From assembly GCF_004795835.1 (NCBI RefSeq), contig NZ_CP039249.1, forward strand, positions 2,331,001 to 2,395,000: DNA of 64,000 nucleotides, given 5' to 3'. The translations under genes were made by a program, and so were the position numbers. The DNA is from Sphingomonas sp. PAMC26645. GTDB taxonomy: Bacteria; Pseudomonadota; Alphaproteobacteria; Sphingomonadales; Sphingomonadaceae. The notes beneath the pieces are model-generated. The model did no database searches and had not been told where the DNA came from. It saw nothing but the letters and a program-made list of their open reading frames with translations. This document shows, piece after piece, positions 45,385-55,688 of the stretch (positions are counted from its first letter, which is position 1; every line of letters begins with the position of its first letter).

Positions 45385-46005
45385 ATGTTCGTGATCTTCC
45401 TGACGCCGGCTTACGCGCCGTTCGCGATCGCGTTCGTCGTGATGATCGGGATCGGGCTGATCGAGGCGATCGGCCTTGGGCTCGGCCATCTCGATCTCCA
45501 CGCGGACGTCCATGCCGAAGCCGATAGCGGCGGCGTGCTCGACTGGCTCGGGCTCGGCCATGAACTGCCGATCCTGATCTGGCTCACCTCTTTGCTCGGC
45601 TGCTTCACGCTTTCAGGGATTGCCATTCAGCAGGGCGCGACCGCGCTGGCCGGCGCCCCGCTGCACTGGGGCCTCGCCTCGGGCGGCGCATTAATCGCCG
45701 GCAGCCTGCTCAACACGCTCGCCGCCAACGGCCTCGCCCGGATCATGCCCGGCTTCGAGACCAGCGTGATCTCGACCGACGACTTCCTGCGGCGCCGCGG
45801 TACGATCCTAGAAGGCACCGCCCGCCGCGGATCGCCGGCCCGCGCAAAGATCGTCGACCAGCACGGGCAGGCGCATTTCATCATGGTCGAGCCGCACGAC
45901 GACATCGACACGATCGCCGCCGGCGAGACCGCGCTCATCGTCCGCCGCGATGGCAAACTCTTCTACGCACTGCCCGAAGCCAACGCGCTTCTGCGGTCGA
46001 TCTAA
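45385..46005 (+). CDS. YqiJ-like OB-fold membrane protein (flotillin partner)
   Basis: A membrane protein of 206 residues. Hydrophobic segments at about 8-30, 62-85 and 92-115 are followed by a soluble C-terminal domain of the OB-fold type (RRGTILEGTARRGSPARAKIVD and beyond). This is the architecture of YqiJ/NfeD-related proteins that pair with flotillins. The ATG at 45385 gives a protein that begins with its first membrane helix; no strong Shine-Dalgarno is visible. It is followed 25 bases later by a flotillin gene, the usual partner order. Confidence 0.8.
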   Translation: MFVIFLTPAYAPFAIAFVVMIGIGLIEAIGLGLGHLDLHADVHAEADSGGVLDWLGLGHELPILIWLTSLLGCFTLSGIAIQQGATALAGAPLHWGLASGGALIAGSLLNTLAANGLARIMPGFETSVISTDDFLRRRGTILEGTARRGSPARAKIVDQHGQAHFIMVEPHDDIDTIAAGETALIVRRDGKLFYALPEANALLRSI

Positions 46006-46030
46006 CCAACGCATAACCGGGGAGGGTTTC

Positions 46031-47767
46031 ATGCCCGCACAGCTTCTGAACGTCCTGATCTACGCCGGCATCGTGCTGTTCGCATTGGTGGTGATCGGCA
46101 TCATCCTGACCCGGCTGTACCGCCGCGCGACCAAGGACGTGGCGCTGATCCGTACCGGCTTCGGCGGCGAGAAGGTCGTGCTCAACGGCGGCATCATGGT
46201 CATCCCGGTGCTCCACGAATTGATGCAGGTACGCCTGACGACCGTAAAACTGGAAGTCTCACGCCTTAACAAGGACGCGCTGATCACGCTCGACAAGCTG
46301 CGCGTCGACGTCGTCGGGCTGTTCCACATCAAGGTGAAACCCGACGCGGAGTCGATCGCCGCCGCGGCACAGACGCTCGGCGATTCGGTCAACAGCCCCG
46401 ATGCGGTGAAGTCGCTGCTCGACGGCAAGCTCGTCTCGGCGCTGCGCTCGGTTGCTGCGACGATGACGATGGAGCACCTCCACGCCAACCGCGCCGACTT
46501 CATCCAGAAGGTGCAGGAGGCGCTGATGACCGATCTGGACATGAACGGCTTCCAGCTCGAGTCCGTCAGCATCACGCATTTCGACCAGACCGCGTTCGAG
46601 CATTTCAACGAGAATAACGCGTTCGATGCCGAGGGCCTGACCGTGCTCACGCGGACGATCGAGGAGCGCAAGAAGATCCGCAACGACATCGTCGCCACCA
46701 ACCGCGTCGAGATCGAGCAGCGTAACCTGGATGCGAACAACCAGTCGCTCGAGATCGCGCAGGCTGCCGAACAGGCGCGCCTGACGCAGGAGCAGACGCT
46801 GTCCGCCCGGCGTGCCGAGCAGGCGACCGCGATCGCCACCGCCGAAGCGGAGCAGACCCGTCTCGCCGAGATCGCGCGCATCACCGCCAGCCAGGCGCAG
46901 ACCGTTGCGCAGACCGAGGCCGACAAGGTGATCCAGACCGCGACCATCGCCCGCGACGGTGCGATTCAGACCGCGACGATCGAGCGCGACCGCACCATCG
47001 AAATCGCGCGTATAACGACCGCCGTGCAGACCGCGCAGAAGTCAGAGGAGGAATCGACCGCCACAGCCGCCGCCAATGAGGCTCGTGCGCTCGCCGTCCG
47101 CGCCGAGGAAAGCGTTGCCACCGCCAAGGCAACCGAGATTGCCAACCGCAACAAGAACGTCGCCGTGATCGCCGCCACCCAGCGCGCGCAGGAAGAGGCC
47201 GTCGGCATCACCGTCGCCGCGACCGCCGAGAAGGAGGCCGCAGAGGCACGCGCCAGTGCCCTGCGGACCGAAGCGACCGCCGAAGCCGATGCCGAGAAGG
47301 CCCGTGCGGAAGGTCGCGAGGCAGCGTTCAAGGTCGACGCGGCAGGTCAGGCATCGCTCAACGAGGCGACCAACCTGCTGAGTGACGCACAGACCGCGCT
47401 GCTGATCCGCCGCGCGATGCTTGAAGCCCTGCCCGCGATCATCGCTGCGGCCAGCAAGCCAATGGAGAATATTGACAAGATCAGCATCCTCGATGCCCGA
47501 GGACTGCATGGCGACGGGAGCAGCGACGGCGCGGCCGGCGGCGGTCAGGGCAATCTCGCCGACGCCGCGGTCGCCGCGGCGATGCGCTACCGCGTCGGCG
47601 GCCCACTGATCGATGGGCTGATGGCGGAACTCGGCATGACCGGCAGTTCGTTGAACGGTATGCTCGCCGGGAGCGGCGGGGATGCAGTGCATGCCCGAAC
47701 CACCTCCACCGATACTCACAAACAGCCCGCTGCACTCAACGGCGGATCGGGCAACCCTCCGGCTTGA
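46031..47767 (+). CDS. flotillin (YqiK-like, SPFH domain)
   Basis: A membrane-anchored scaffold protein of 578 residues, with the start at 46031 after GGGGAGGG. The N-terminal helix (LLNVLIYAGIVLFALVVIGI) anchors it. The SPFH/prohibitin domain follows (ALIRTGFGGEKVVLNGG to about residue 225). A long Ala/Glu-rich coiled coil spans about 225-460 (EEVGITVAATAEKEAAEARA-type repeats). A glycine-rich tail ends the protein. Flotillins organise membrane microdomains and oligomerise through the coiled coil. Its partner is the YqiJ-like gene directly upstream. What it scaffolds here is unknown. Confidence 0.92.
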   Translation: MPAQLLNVLIYAGIVLFALVVIGIILTRLYRRATKDVALIRTGFGGEKVVLNGGIMVIPVLHELMQVRLTTVKLEVSRLNKDALITLDKLRVDVVGLFHIKVKPDAESIAAAAQTLGDSVNSPDAVKSLLDGKLVSALRSVAATMTMEHLHANRADFIQKVQEALMTDLDMNGFQLESVSITHFDQTAFEHFNENNAFDAEGLTVLTRTIEERKKIRNDIVATNRVEIEQRNLDANNQSLEIAQAAEQARLTQEQTLSARRAEQATAIATAEAEQTRLAEIARITASQAQTVAQTEADKVIQTATIARDGAIQTATIERDRTIEIARITTAVQTAQKSEEESTATAAANEARALAVRAEESVATAKATEIANRNKNVAVIAATQRAQEEAVGITVAATAEKEAAEARASALRTEATAEADAEKARAEGREAAFKVDAAGQASLNEATNLLSDAQTALLIRRAMLEALPAIIAAASKPMENIDKISILDARGLHGDGSSDGAAGGGQGNLADAAVAAAMRYRVGGPLIDGLMAELGMTGSSLNGMLAGSGGDAVHARTTSTDTHKQPAALNGGSGNPPA

Positions 47768-48218
47768 TCGTGTATATGCGATCGCACGACCCCTCGAAAT
47801 CGATCTACGCGCCGCTCGGTCGGCAATGGATTTCAAGCACGAGAATTTTTGGGCGAGGCGGCATATCCGGTCGCAACGCGCCGTCCCCGCTAACTACGTG
47901 CTTTAGCTATCGTTCGCTGGCAACGGCGGTCCACGGAGCGTCGATCACTCGACCTATGGGTCTTCTCGACTAGGGGGCTACCGAGTAATCTTTCAAACCT
48001 GGCTCGCGACCACGACATAGTCTGGTGGTCGAGCGAGCATACCGTAAGCGCCGCCACGCGATCCCAAGCGATTGCATAGCCGCCGGGGGACAATGAGACC
48101 GTCGTGACGTGCTCTAAGGACGCTGCCGTTGCCGGCGTTCTCCATGTGTGGGACGTTGAAACCTCCGCTTCCCACCTCCTCGAGACGCCGGCAGTGCAGG
48201 GCGAACTGCAAATCGATA
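47768..48218. other. 451-base stretch with no recognised gene
   Basis: It lies between convergent flotillin and GH31 genes. Short frames exist on both strands (for example 47890-48093 minus) but none resembles a known protein or has a good ribosome site. It may hold decayed sequence. Confidence 0.4.
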
Positions 48219-50747
48219 TTACCGCAGGGAGATGGTTTTCAGCGCTTGTCCAATCGCCACTTGCCGTCCCTCCAAGTGTACAGTGCCGGCAATATTCATC
48301 GATGGAATGACCAAGGTCGACGTTCCGGCGGCTGCGTCTTGAGCGACACTGGTCTGCCTACCCTTCATCCTGGCAGTGCCGGCGCCGTCCCAACCATGGA
48401 CGGTGATCGCGATCCTCTTCCACCACGGCTTGAAGCTACCCTCGGGTTTGGCGAAGTCGATCGACAGGCCGGTGGGGGTGATCGTGCAGCGCACCGTCTG
48501 GCGGAAATAGCCGCGGCGGGTGTACGCCAGCGTGCGGCCATCGTCCTCGTAGAGGGTGCCAACGCAATCCGCGCCGGGATAGACGTCGAGCCGCAGCGGG
48601 CCGTTCGGGGTTTCGCTTGTGCTCTGGACCAAGGGCTGGCGGGGCAGGATCGTGCCGGCGCGGACGAACACGGGCAGGCGATCGAGGCGCGGTGTTTCTG
48701 TCACGCGATCGCCTAGCGTCCGCGCGGTCGGCACGGCTTGCGTCGCAGACTGGATCGGGCCGGCGGCGGCAGGCTCGGGCGTGCCAACGCGCTGGCCGGT
48801 CCAATAGTCGTACCAGCCGCCAGCGGGCAGGCACACGTCGTAGGTCTGCGGCGACTCCGGCTTGGGCGGGGGTGCGATCAGCAGCGACTTGCCGAGTGTG
48901 AACGCCATCGACTGATCGCACGACGCGGTCGCGGCGGCCGGGTAGTCGTAGAAGACCGGGCGCATGATCGGATCGCCGAAGCGCGCGTTCTGGTCCGCCA
49001 GCGCGTAGAAATACGGCATCAGGCGATAACGCTCCTCGATGAAGCGGCGGCGGATCGCGAGATGGTCGGGGCCGTCGACCCAGGGTTCCACGCGAGGTGT
49101 GCCGGTCGCCGAATGGTTGCGGAACACCGGCGTGAACGCGCCGATCTCGGTCCAGCGCGTGAGCAGGTCGGGGCTCGGGCCGCCCGCAAAGCCGCTGACG
49201 TCGGCGGCGCTGTAGCCGAAGCCGGACAGGCCGAGGTTGATGATCTGCTGTACCGACAGCTTGAGGTGATCCCAGGTCGCGCTGTTGTCGCCGGTCCAGG
49301 TGACCGCATAACGCTGCCCGCCAGCATAGCTCGCGCGCGTCATCACGAACGGGCGTTCGTCGGGACGCAGTTTGAGCAGGCCGTCATATGTCGCGCGCGT
49401 GTTGAGCATGCCATAGACGTTGTGCGCCTCGCGGTGATCGGTGATGCGCGCCGCGAAATCGTCACTGTCGATACGGTGACGGGTGTCGAGCGGCATCGTC
49501 TTGGTCGGCGTTTCGAAGATCGCTGGCTCGTTCATGTCGTTCCAGAACCCTGCGATTCCGGCGTCGAGGAAGCCCTTGTACTGCGTGCCCCACCAGGTCC
49601 GTGCGGCGGTCTTGGTGAAGTCGGGGAATACCGAAGGGCCAGGCCAGACCGGCGCGACATACGGGGTGCCATCGGCGTTCTTGATGAACGCGTCGGCCTC
49701 CATCCCGCTCTGGTAGGGCGCGTAACCCTGCTCGACCGCGGCGATGTGGAGATCGGTGATCGCGACCAGCTTTATGCCGTCCGCCTTCATCTCGGTGGCG
49801 AGCTTGGGTAGGTCGGGGAAGGTCTTGGCGTCGGTGGTGAAGGGGCGGTTGCGATCCTGATAGCCGATGTCGAGCCAGATGACGTCGGTCGGCACCCGGT
49901 CGCTGCGCAGGCGCGCGGCGATCTGGCGGACCTCGTCGGCGCTGCCATAGCTGTAGCGCGACTGTTGATAGCCGAGCGCCCATTTCGGGGCGAGCGGCGC
50001 GTGGCCGGTCAGGTCGGCATAACGGCGCGTGACCTCGGCCACAGATGGTCCGGCGATGAAATAATAGTCGATCGGGCCGTCGGGGCCGCCGAACGAGAGC
50101 GTCTCGGCGTCGCGGTGGCCGAAGTCGAACCAGGTGCGATAGGTGTTGTCGAGCAGGATGCCGTAGCTGCCACCGGCTCCGCCGCTGCCGATGAAAAACG
50201 GGATAGACTTGTAGATCGGATCGTCCGCACTGCTGAACCCGAACGCGTCGGTGTTCCAGTCCACGAAGCCGTGGCCGCGGCGGTCGAGCCCCTGAGTCTT
50301 GTCGCCGAGGCCGTAGAAATGCTCGGCGATCGGCAGCGTCTTCGCGATCGTGAACGCCTTGCCGTCGGTCGTGACGGGGGCGGCATCGGCGGAGATGACC
50401 TTTCCGTCGAGCGTCTCGAAGGTAATCGCGCCGCCGGCACCGATCCGTACGCGGACGCTGGCGGTGGTGAAACCGTCGGGGGCTGCGCTCACCTTGGCGG
50501 TCTGCTTGCGGGTCGCCGCCGTCACCGCCCAGCTCGCATCCTCGGCGAACGCGCCGTTCTTGGCGACGCGCACGCGGACGAGGCCGTCGGTCATCGCGGT
50601 GATCCGCATGGTCGTCGCGCCTGCACGAACCTCGACGCCGTCATTGCGCGGGGCGAGCGTAGGGGCGGCGAGCGTGGTCGTCTGCGCCTGGACGGGTGCG
50701 CTGCAGATGGCGGCGGTGGCGGCGAGCAGGAGGGCGATGCGTTTCAT
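48219..50747 (-). CDS. exported GH31 alpha-glucosidase
   Basis: A glycoside hydrolase family 31 enzyme of 842 residues. The start at 50747 overlaps the halogenase B stop and gives a signal peptide (IALLLAATAAICSAPVQAQ), so it is periplasmic. After an N-terminal beta domain, the (beta/alpha)8 barrel has WALGYQQSRYSYGS, TDVIWLDIGYQD, the nucleophile aspartate in GFWNDMNEPAIF and the acid/base aspartate in VTWTGDNSATWDHL. C-terminal beta domains follow. The family removes alpha-linked glucose from the non-reducing ends of maltodextrins. Last gene of the maltodextrin operon. Confidence 0.94.
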   Translation of the reverse strand: MKRIALLLAATAAICSAPVQAQTTTLAAPTLAPRNDGVEVRAGATTMRITAMTDGLVRVRVAKNGAFAEDASWAVTAATRKQTAKVSAAPDGFTTASVRVRIGAGGAITFETLDGKVISADAAPVTTDGKAFTIAKTLPIAEHFYGLGDKTQGLDRRGHGFVDWNTDAFGFSSADDPIYKSIPFFIGSGGAGGSYGILLDNTYRTWFDFGHRDAETLSFGGPDGPIDYYFIAGPSVAEVTRRYADLTGHAPLAPKWALGYQQSRYSYGSADEVRQIAARLRSDRVPTDVIWLDIGYQDRNRPFTTDAKTFPDLPKLATEMKADGIKLVAITDLHIAAVEQGYAPYQSGMEADAFIKNADGTPYVAPVWPGPSVFPDFTKTAARTWWGTQYKGFLDAGIAGFWNDMNEPAIFETPTKTMPLDTRHRIDSDDFAARITDHREAHNVYGMLNTRATYDGLLKLRPDERPFVMTRASYAGGQRYAVTWTGDNSATWDHLKLSVQQIINLGLSGFGYSAADVSGFAGGPSPDLLTRWTEIGAFTPVFRNHSATGTPRVEPWVDGPDHLAIRRRFIEERYRLMPYFYALADQNARFGDPIMRPVFYDYPAAATASCDQSMAFTLGKSLLIAPPPKPESPQTYDVCLPAGGWYDYWTGQRVGTPEPAAAGPIQSATQAVPTARTLGDRVTETPRLDRLPVFVRAGTILPRQPLVQSTSETPNGPLRLDVYPGADCVGTLYEDDGRTLAYTRRGYFRQTVRCTITPTGLSIDFAKPEGSFKPWWKRIAITVHGWDGAGTARMKGRQTSVAQDAAAGTSTLVIPSMNIAGTVHLEGRQVAIGQALKTISLR

Positions 50748-52276
50748 ACGTGATCCTTGTGGTCCGCGGCGGCGCGGAGGCGAGAGGCGTGCGACCCGAA
50801 ATTCGATGCGCAACGGGTCAGGAAATCGTCGATCTTCGGCAGGTCGATGGGATCGATATCGGCGCCGGGTGGGATCAGCCGCGCGGCATCGGGAAAGGTG
50901 CCGTAGCCTGCGAACAGGCAGTGCCAGCTGATCGCCGAATAATAGCGGCCGAGCCCGGCGCGATCGATCGCCGCGACCATGTCCGCGCCGGTGAACCAGG
51001 TGGACATCAGCATCTTGAGATCACCGGACAGGGCGTCCACGCCGCGCGCTTCTGCCCAATAGCCGGTCGGATCGTCGTGGCGCTGGTTGAGCCGGTAATG
51101 CGCGACGATGTAATCGCGGACGCCGTCGTAGCGCGCGGCGATGCGCGTGTTGAATGCGGTGCGGACGGCGTCGGCCGCGCCGTCTTGGTCGACCATGTCG
51201 AGGAACGCTTCGACGGTGGCGATCACCAGATGCAGTGCAGTTGCTTCGAGCGGTTCGAGGAAGCCTTGCGCGAGCCCAACCGCGAGTGCGTTGTGCGACC
51301 AGCTGTCGCGGACGCGGCCGACGCGCATCCTGAGGTGGCGCGCTTCGCCGGCCTCGGCGCCGATATGCGCGCGCAGTTCCGCTTCCGCCTGTGTTTCGGT
51401 CAGGTGGCGGCTCGAGTAGACATAGCCGTTGCCGATGCGGCTGGTCAGCGGGATGTGCCACGCCCAGCCGGCCGACAGCGCGGTCGCGCGCGTTTGGCTA
51501 GGGATCGGTGCTCCGGGGGCATGCGCGGTCGGCATCACCACCGCGCGGTCGTTGAACAGCGCGTTGGCGTAGCTGACGAACGGCATTTCGAGCGCGCTGA
51601 AGATCGTGCTGCGAAACCCACTGGCATCGACGAAGAAATCGCCTGCGATACGCTCGCCGTCGGTATCGATCAGTGCGGTGATGTCACCGGTTGAGGCAGT
51701 CTCGACGCTGACGATACGGCGCTGGAGATGGACGACGCCCAGCGTTTCGGTCGCGTGCGCGGCGAGGAAGGCGCCGACCTTGTACGCGTCGAAATGATAG
51801 CCGTAGCTGACCTCGAAGGGGAAGTTTGCGGCAGGCTGCGGCGCGGAGTTCGCAGCGGCGAGGCGGGCAGGGAGCAGGAACTGGTCGGGGTGCGCGTCGA
51901 CGTCGCGGCCGGTGCGTCGGGCCCGCGTGTTGTAGAAGAATTGCGGCGCGGTGTGCCCGTCGAGCGCGGTGGGGAAGGGGTGGAAATAGCGCTCATACCC
52001 CTCGCGGTCCGACCAGCCTTCGAACCCGATCCCGAGCTTGTAGGTCGCATCGCACGCCGGCATCCACTCCGCCTCTGCGATGCCAAGCGTGTCGAAGAAA
52101 TGCTTCAACTGCGGCGTCGACCCTTCGCCGACGCCGACGATGCCGATCTCCGGGCTTTCGACCAGAGTCACGCGGACGCCGCGATCCCGCCAGCGATGCG
52201 CGATTAGGCACGCGGTCATCCACCCGGCGGTGCCCCCGCCGAGGATGACGATATGCTGGCCAAGCCCGTCGATCAC
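50744..52276 (-). CDS. flavin-dependent tryptophan halogenase family protein (halogenase B)
   Basis: A 510-residue member of the tryptophan halogenase family, which needs FADH2 from a separate flavin reductase. FAD-binding GGGTAGW is at 13-19. Catalytic Lys80 (ATYKLGI) corresponds to Lys79 of PrnA. The halogenase signature WxWxIP is at 271-276 (WAWHIP), and Glu344 (LEPLEAT) corresponds to Glu346 of PrnA. All key residues for chlorination or bromination are intact. It has no signal peptide and is cytoplasmic. It sits between the GH13 and GH31 alpha-glucosidase genes, with stop/start overlaps on both sides. The natural substrate of halogenases in sugar operons is unknown; free tryptophan is not assured. 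Confidence 0.93.
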   Translation of the reverse strand: MIDGLGQHIVILGGGTAGWMTACLIAHRWRDRGVRVTLVESPEIGIVGVGEGSTPQLKHFFDTLGIAEAEWMPACDATYKLGIGFEGWSDREGYERYFHPFPTALDGHTAPQFFYNTRARRTGRDVDAHPDQFLLPARLAAANSAPQPAANFPFEVSYGYHFDAYKVGAFLAAHATETLGVVHLQRRIVSVETASTGDITALIDTDGERIAGDFFVDASGFRSTIFSALEMPFVSYANALFNDRAVVMPTAHAPGAPIPSQTRATALSAGWAWHIPLTSRIGNGYVYSSRHLTETQAEAELRAHIGAEAGEARHLRMRVGRVRDSWSHNALAVGLAQGFLEPLEATALHLVIATVEAFLDMVDQDGAADAVRTAFNTRIAARYDGVRDYIVAHYRLNQRHDDPTGYWAEARGVDALSGDLKMLMSTWFTGADMVAAIDRAGLGRYYSAISWHCLFAGYGTFPDAARLIPPGADIDPIDLPKIDDFLTRCASNFGSHASRLRAAADHKDHV

Positions 52277-53886
52277 CGTCGCAGGACCAGCCCGGACAGC
52301 GGCGGCAGCGTCGTCGTGTCGGCGCCATCGGTCGCGAACAGCATGTCGCCGTCAGTGGCAATGCCGGTCGGCCATTCGCGCGCTTCGTCGCCGAGATTGA
52401 ACACGCAGAGCAGCAACTCGCCATCGGACTGCCGCTCGAACGCGATTACCGCATCGTCGCTGTGCACGATCTGCAGGCTGCCGAGCCGCAACGCCGAATG
52501 CGCTTTCCGCGCGGCGATCAGCGCCCGCGTCCAATGCAGCAGCGAGGTCGCGTCCGCTTCCTGCGCGTCAACCGCGATCGCGCGGTGATCTTCCCCGAAC
52601 GGGAGCCACGGCTCGGTGCTGCCGAACCCGAGATCGGGCGCCGCGCCGATCCACGGCATCGGCGTACGTGCGCCGTCTCGCGACAAGGTCAGCGGCCAGT
52701 TCGCGATCGCCTCAGGATCGAGCAGGTCGTCGAACGCGATGTCGACCTGCGTCAAGCCAAGCTCCTCGCCCTGATACAGGAAGATGTTGCCGCGCAACGC
52801 AACGAGCAGCAGGATCTTCATCCGCGCGAACGCGTCGCGCTGGTCGGGGGTGGTCCAGCGCGACACCGCGCGCGGCGCGTCGTGGTTCTCGAACGCCCAG
52901 CTCGGCCAGCCGAGACCCGGCGTATCGGGCCAGTTGCCGACCGCATCGACGATCAGCTCGGGCGTCAGCCGATCCGCATACAGGAAGTCGAACCCGTACG
53001 CGCTGTTGAGCCGGCCGTTGCCGCCGGTAAACAGCTTCATCTCGCGGTCGCTGTCGTCGCCGCCGACTTCGGCGACGGTGAACCCGGCACCATATTCGTC
53101 GAGCAGCGCGCGGATCCGCTCGATGAAACCGACGATATCCGGATGGCTCTGGTTGTGCAGCTTCTGCTGAAAATCGAACGACCGCGTCCGCGCGCGATTG
53201 GTCGCGGGCGCGGGTGGATTGTCGGTCAGCGCCGGGTCGTGCATCGCGAAGTTGATCGCATCGAGGCGGAAGCCATCGACGCCGCGATCGAGCCAGAACC
53301 GCGCGGTCGCGATCAACTCGTCCTGCACCGCGGGGTTGTGCCCGTTGAGCTGCGGCTGGTCCTTGAGGAAATTGTGCATGTAATATTGCCCGCGCCTGGC
53401 ATCCCAGGTCCAGGCGGGGCCGCCGAACACCGACTGCCAGTTCGACGGCGGCGTGCCGTCGGGCTTCGCATCCGCCCAGACATACCAGTCCGCCTTGTCG
53501 CCGCTGCGCGAGGCACGGCTCCGGCGGAACCAGTCATGCTCCTCCGAAGTGTGCGAATAGACCTGATCGACGATGATCTTCAGCCCGAGCGCATGTGCGC
53601 GCGCGATCAGCGCGTCGAAATCGGCGAGCGTGCCGAAGATCGGATCGACGTCGCGGTAATCCGATACGTCGTAGCCGAAATCCTTCATCGGCGACGTGAA
53701 GAACGGCGACAGCCACACCGCGTCGACGCCGAGGCTGGCGACATAGTCGAGATGCGCGGTGATGCCCGGCAGGTCGCCGATCCCGTCGTCGTTCGAGTCC
53801 GCGAAACTCCGGGGATAGATCTGGTAGATCGTCGCGCCCTTCCACCAAGGGTGGTCGGCAACGGACTCAGGTAATCGTGCAGGCAT
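52273..53886 (-). CDS. GH13 alpha-glucosidase, cytoplasmic
   Basis: A GH13 enzyme of 537 residues resembling oligo-1,6-glucosidase/alpha-glucosidase. The start at 53886 overlaps the amylase stop. It has GATIYQIYPRSFADSNDDGIGDL at the N-terminus (split: IYQIYPRSF, DGIGDLPGI), YDVSDYRDVDP, the nucleophile aspartate in DGFRLDAINF, the acid/base glutamate in FTVAEVGGDD and the third carboxylate in FENHDAPR. There is no signal peptide, so it should act on maltose or maltodextrins delivered by the MFS carrier. Stop and start overlaps couple it to the amylase and halogenase B genes. Confidence 0.94.
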   Translation of the reverse strand: MPARLPESVADHPWWKGATIYQIYPRSFADSNDDGIGDLPGITAHLDYVASLGVDAVWLSPFFTSPMKDFGYDVSDYRDVDPIFGTLADFDALIARAHALGLKIIVDQVYSHTSEEHDWFRRSRASRSGDKADWYVWADAKPDGTPPSNWQSVFGGPAWTWDARRGQYYMHNFLKDQPQLNGHNPAVQDELIATARFWLDRGVDGFRLDAINFAMHDPALTDNPPAPATNRARTRSFDFQQKLHNQSHPDIVGFIERIRALLDEYGAGFTVAEVGGDDSDREMKLFTGGNGRLNSAYGFDFLYADRLTPELIVDAVGNWPDTPGLGWPSWAFENHDAPRAVSRWTTPDQRDAFARMKILLLVALRGNIFLYQGEELGLTQVDIAFDDLLDPEAIANWPLTLSRDGARTPMPWIGAAPDLGFGSTEPWLPFGEDHRAIAVDAQEADATSLLHWTRALIAARKAHSALRLGSLQIVHSDDAVIAFERQSDGELLLCVFNLGDEAREWPTGIATDGDMLFATDGADTTTLPPLSGLVLRR

Positions 53887-55688
53887 CAACGAGTCTCCGC
53901 GGCGCAAACGGCATAGCCGAACGCGGGCAGGGTTAGTGTGACACTGCCGGGGGCGGCAGCGCGGGCTGCGCATGTGCCGGCGAGCGTAGTGAAGCGCGTG
54001 GAACCGGTCTCGACCTGCACCGCCTGCGTGATTGGCTTGGCCGACGTGTTGAACGCGAGCAGGGTTTCCGCACCCGTCGTCGGATCGAAGCGCGAAACCG
54101 CAAGTAGACCCGGCGCTTCGCTACGGCTGCGGATGACCGTCCGGCCCCGCGTGAGCGCCGGATGCGTGACGCGCACCTTCGCCAGTTCGGCGATTTGGCG
54201 GAACAGCGGATTGGTCTCGCCGAAGCTTTCGGTCGCGGTCGTCTTGGTCGTGCCGAGCAGGCGGTTGTCGTTTGAGATCGCAACCTTCGACGCGAACATG
54301 TCCTCGCGCGCGTCCTGATCGTTGCCATCGCCGACGAAGCCCTGCTCGTCGCCCGAATAGATCGTCGGCACGCCGCGCAACGTCAGCAGCATCGCGTTCG
54401 ACAGCAGCACGCGCTTCAGCACCTCGTCGTCGGACGCCTGCGGGAACGCCTTCCGCACGAACGTGGCGAACCGCCCGTCGTCGTGGTTGCCCGTGAAGGT
54501 CGGCAGGATTGCCGCGGTGTCGACGCCCTTCGCATACAGCACGTCGCCGTCGAGCAACGCCTCGAACGCATCGGTGCCGCGCGTGCCCGCGACCGTCTCG
54601 ACCACCGCCTGGCGGAACGCGAAGTCGAGCACCGCGGGTAGCTTGTCGACGATCGTGTGCTGCGCGAGCACCGCGGGGCGGACCTCGTGATCGGAGACTT
54701 CGCCGAAGATGTGGAAGTTCAGGATGCCGTTCGCCTGCGCGCGCGTCAGCATCGCCGGCACGAACTGCGCCCAGAATTCGGGGTTCACGTGGCGCGCGGT
54801 GTCGATGCGGAAGCCGTCGACCTTGAACCGGTCGATCCACGATCCGAAGATGTCGATCATCCCGCTCACGACGCGCGGGTTTTCCGTCATGATGTCGTCG
54901 AGCCCCGAGAAATCGCCCAACGTCGAGCTCTCGTTCATGAAAGTCGTGTCGCCGCGATTATGGTAATAGATCGGGTCATTGAGCCACGCCGGCAACTTCA
55001 CATTGCGCTCGGCGGCGGGCACGTACGGCGTGTAGGCATAGGTCGTGTCGGTCAGCCTCGCGAAGTTCGCCGCGGTCTGGACACCGTCTCCGACGAAACC
55101 GGGATTGATCGCCTTGCCGCCGACACCGCCCTTGCGCTGGTACGGATAGGTCGCGCGATCGCGGTACGGGCAGGGCATGCCGACCGCGCATTCGCGGTAC
55201 TGGATCACGTCTGCGGTGTGGTTGATGATGATGTCCATATACACCTTCATCCCGCGCTTGTGGGCGGCATCGACGAAGGCGGTCATGTCGGCATTGGTGC
55301 CGAGATGCGGGTCGACCTGCGTGAAGTCGGTGATCCAGTATCCGTGATAGCCCGCGGATTCGTGGCCCGGCGAACCCTGCACCGCCTTGTTCTTGAAGAT
55401 CGGCCCGAGCCATATCGCGGTCGCGCCGAGATGCTGGATATAGTCGAGCCGCTTGGTCAGGCCCTTCAGGTCGCCGCCGTGATAGAAGCCCTTCGCGGTC
55501 GGATCATAGCCGGTCTTCAGCCGGTCGCCGCCGATCCCGCCGCGGTCATTGCTCGGGTCGGCATTCTCGAACCGGTCGGGCAGGACGAAATAGATCACCT
55601 CGTCCTGCGGCGCACGCGCGCGGTAGTCGACGGGCGGCACGGCGGCCGCGCCGGACAGCGCGAGCAGGATGGCAGTGGCGATGCTCAT
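53886..55688 (-). CDS. exported GH13 alpha-amylase / cyclomaltodextrinase-type enzyme
   Basis: A GH13 enzyme of 600 residues with a short signal peptide (MSIATAILLALSGAAAVPPV), so periplasmic. The catalytic domain shows VIYFVLPDRFENADPSND, FYHGGDLKGLTKRLDYIQHL, DIIINHTADV, the nucleophile in DGFRIDTARHVN, the acid/base glutamate in HIFGEVSD and the third carboxylate in FTGNHDDGRF. A C-terminal beta domain follows. Start 55688 overlaps the halogenase A stop (ATGA). It would cut imported maltodextrins or cyclodextrins into short products for the MFS carrier and the GH31 enzyme. Confidence 0.93.
   Translation of the reverse strand: MSIATAILLALSGAAAVPPVDYRARAPQDEVIYFVLPDRFENADPSNDRGGIGGDRLKTGYDPTAKGFYHGGDLKGLTKRLDYIQHLGATAIWLGPIFKNKAVQGSPGHESAGYHGYWITDFTQVDPHLGTNADMTAFVDAAHKRGMKVYMDIIINHTADVIQYRECAVGMPCPYRDRATYPYQRKGGVGGKAINPGFVGDGVQTAANFARLTDTTYAYTPYVPAAERNVKLPAWLNDPIYYHNRGDTTFMNESSTLGDFSGLDDIMTENPRVVSGMIDIFGSWIDRFKVDGFRIDTARHVNPEFWAQFVPAMLTRAQANGILNFHIFGEVSDHEVRPAVLAQHTIVDKLPAVLDFAFRQAVVETVAGTRGTDAFEALLDGDVLYAKGVDTAAILPTFTGNHDDGRFATFVRKAFPQASDDEVLKRVLLSNAMLLTLRGVPTIYSGDEQGFVGDGNDQDAREDMFASKVAISNDNRLLGTTKTTATESFGETNPLFRQIAELAKVRVTHPALTRGRTVIRSRSEAPGLLAVSRFDPTTGAETLLAFNTSAKPITQAVQVETGSTRFTTLAGTCAARAAAPGSVTLTLPAFGYAVCAAETR

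Noticed and set aside
47890..48093. minus-strand ORF between flotillin and GH31
   Set aside because: Short, with no family or start signal. A transposase fragment was considered but no motif supports it.
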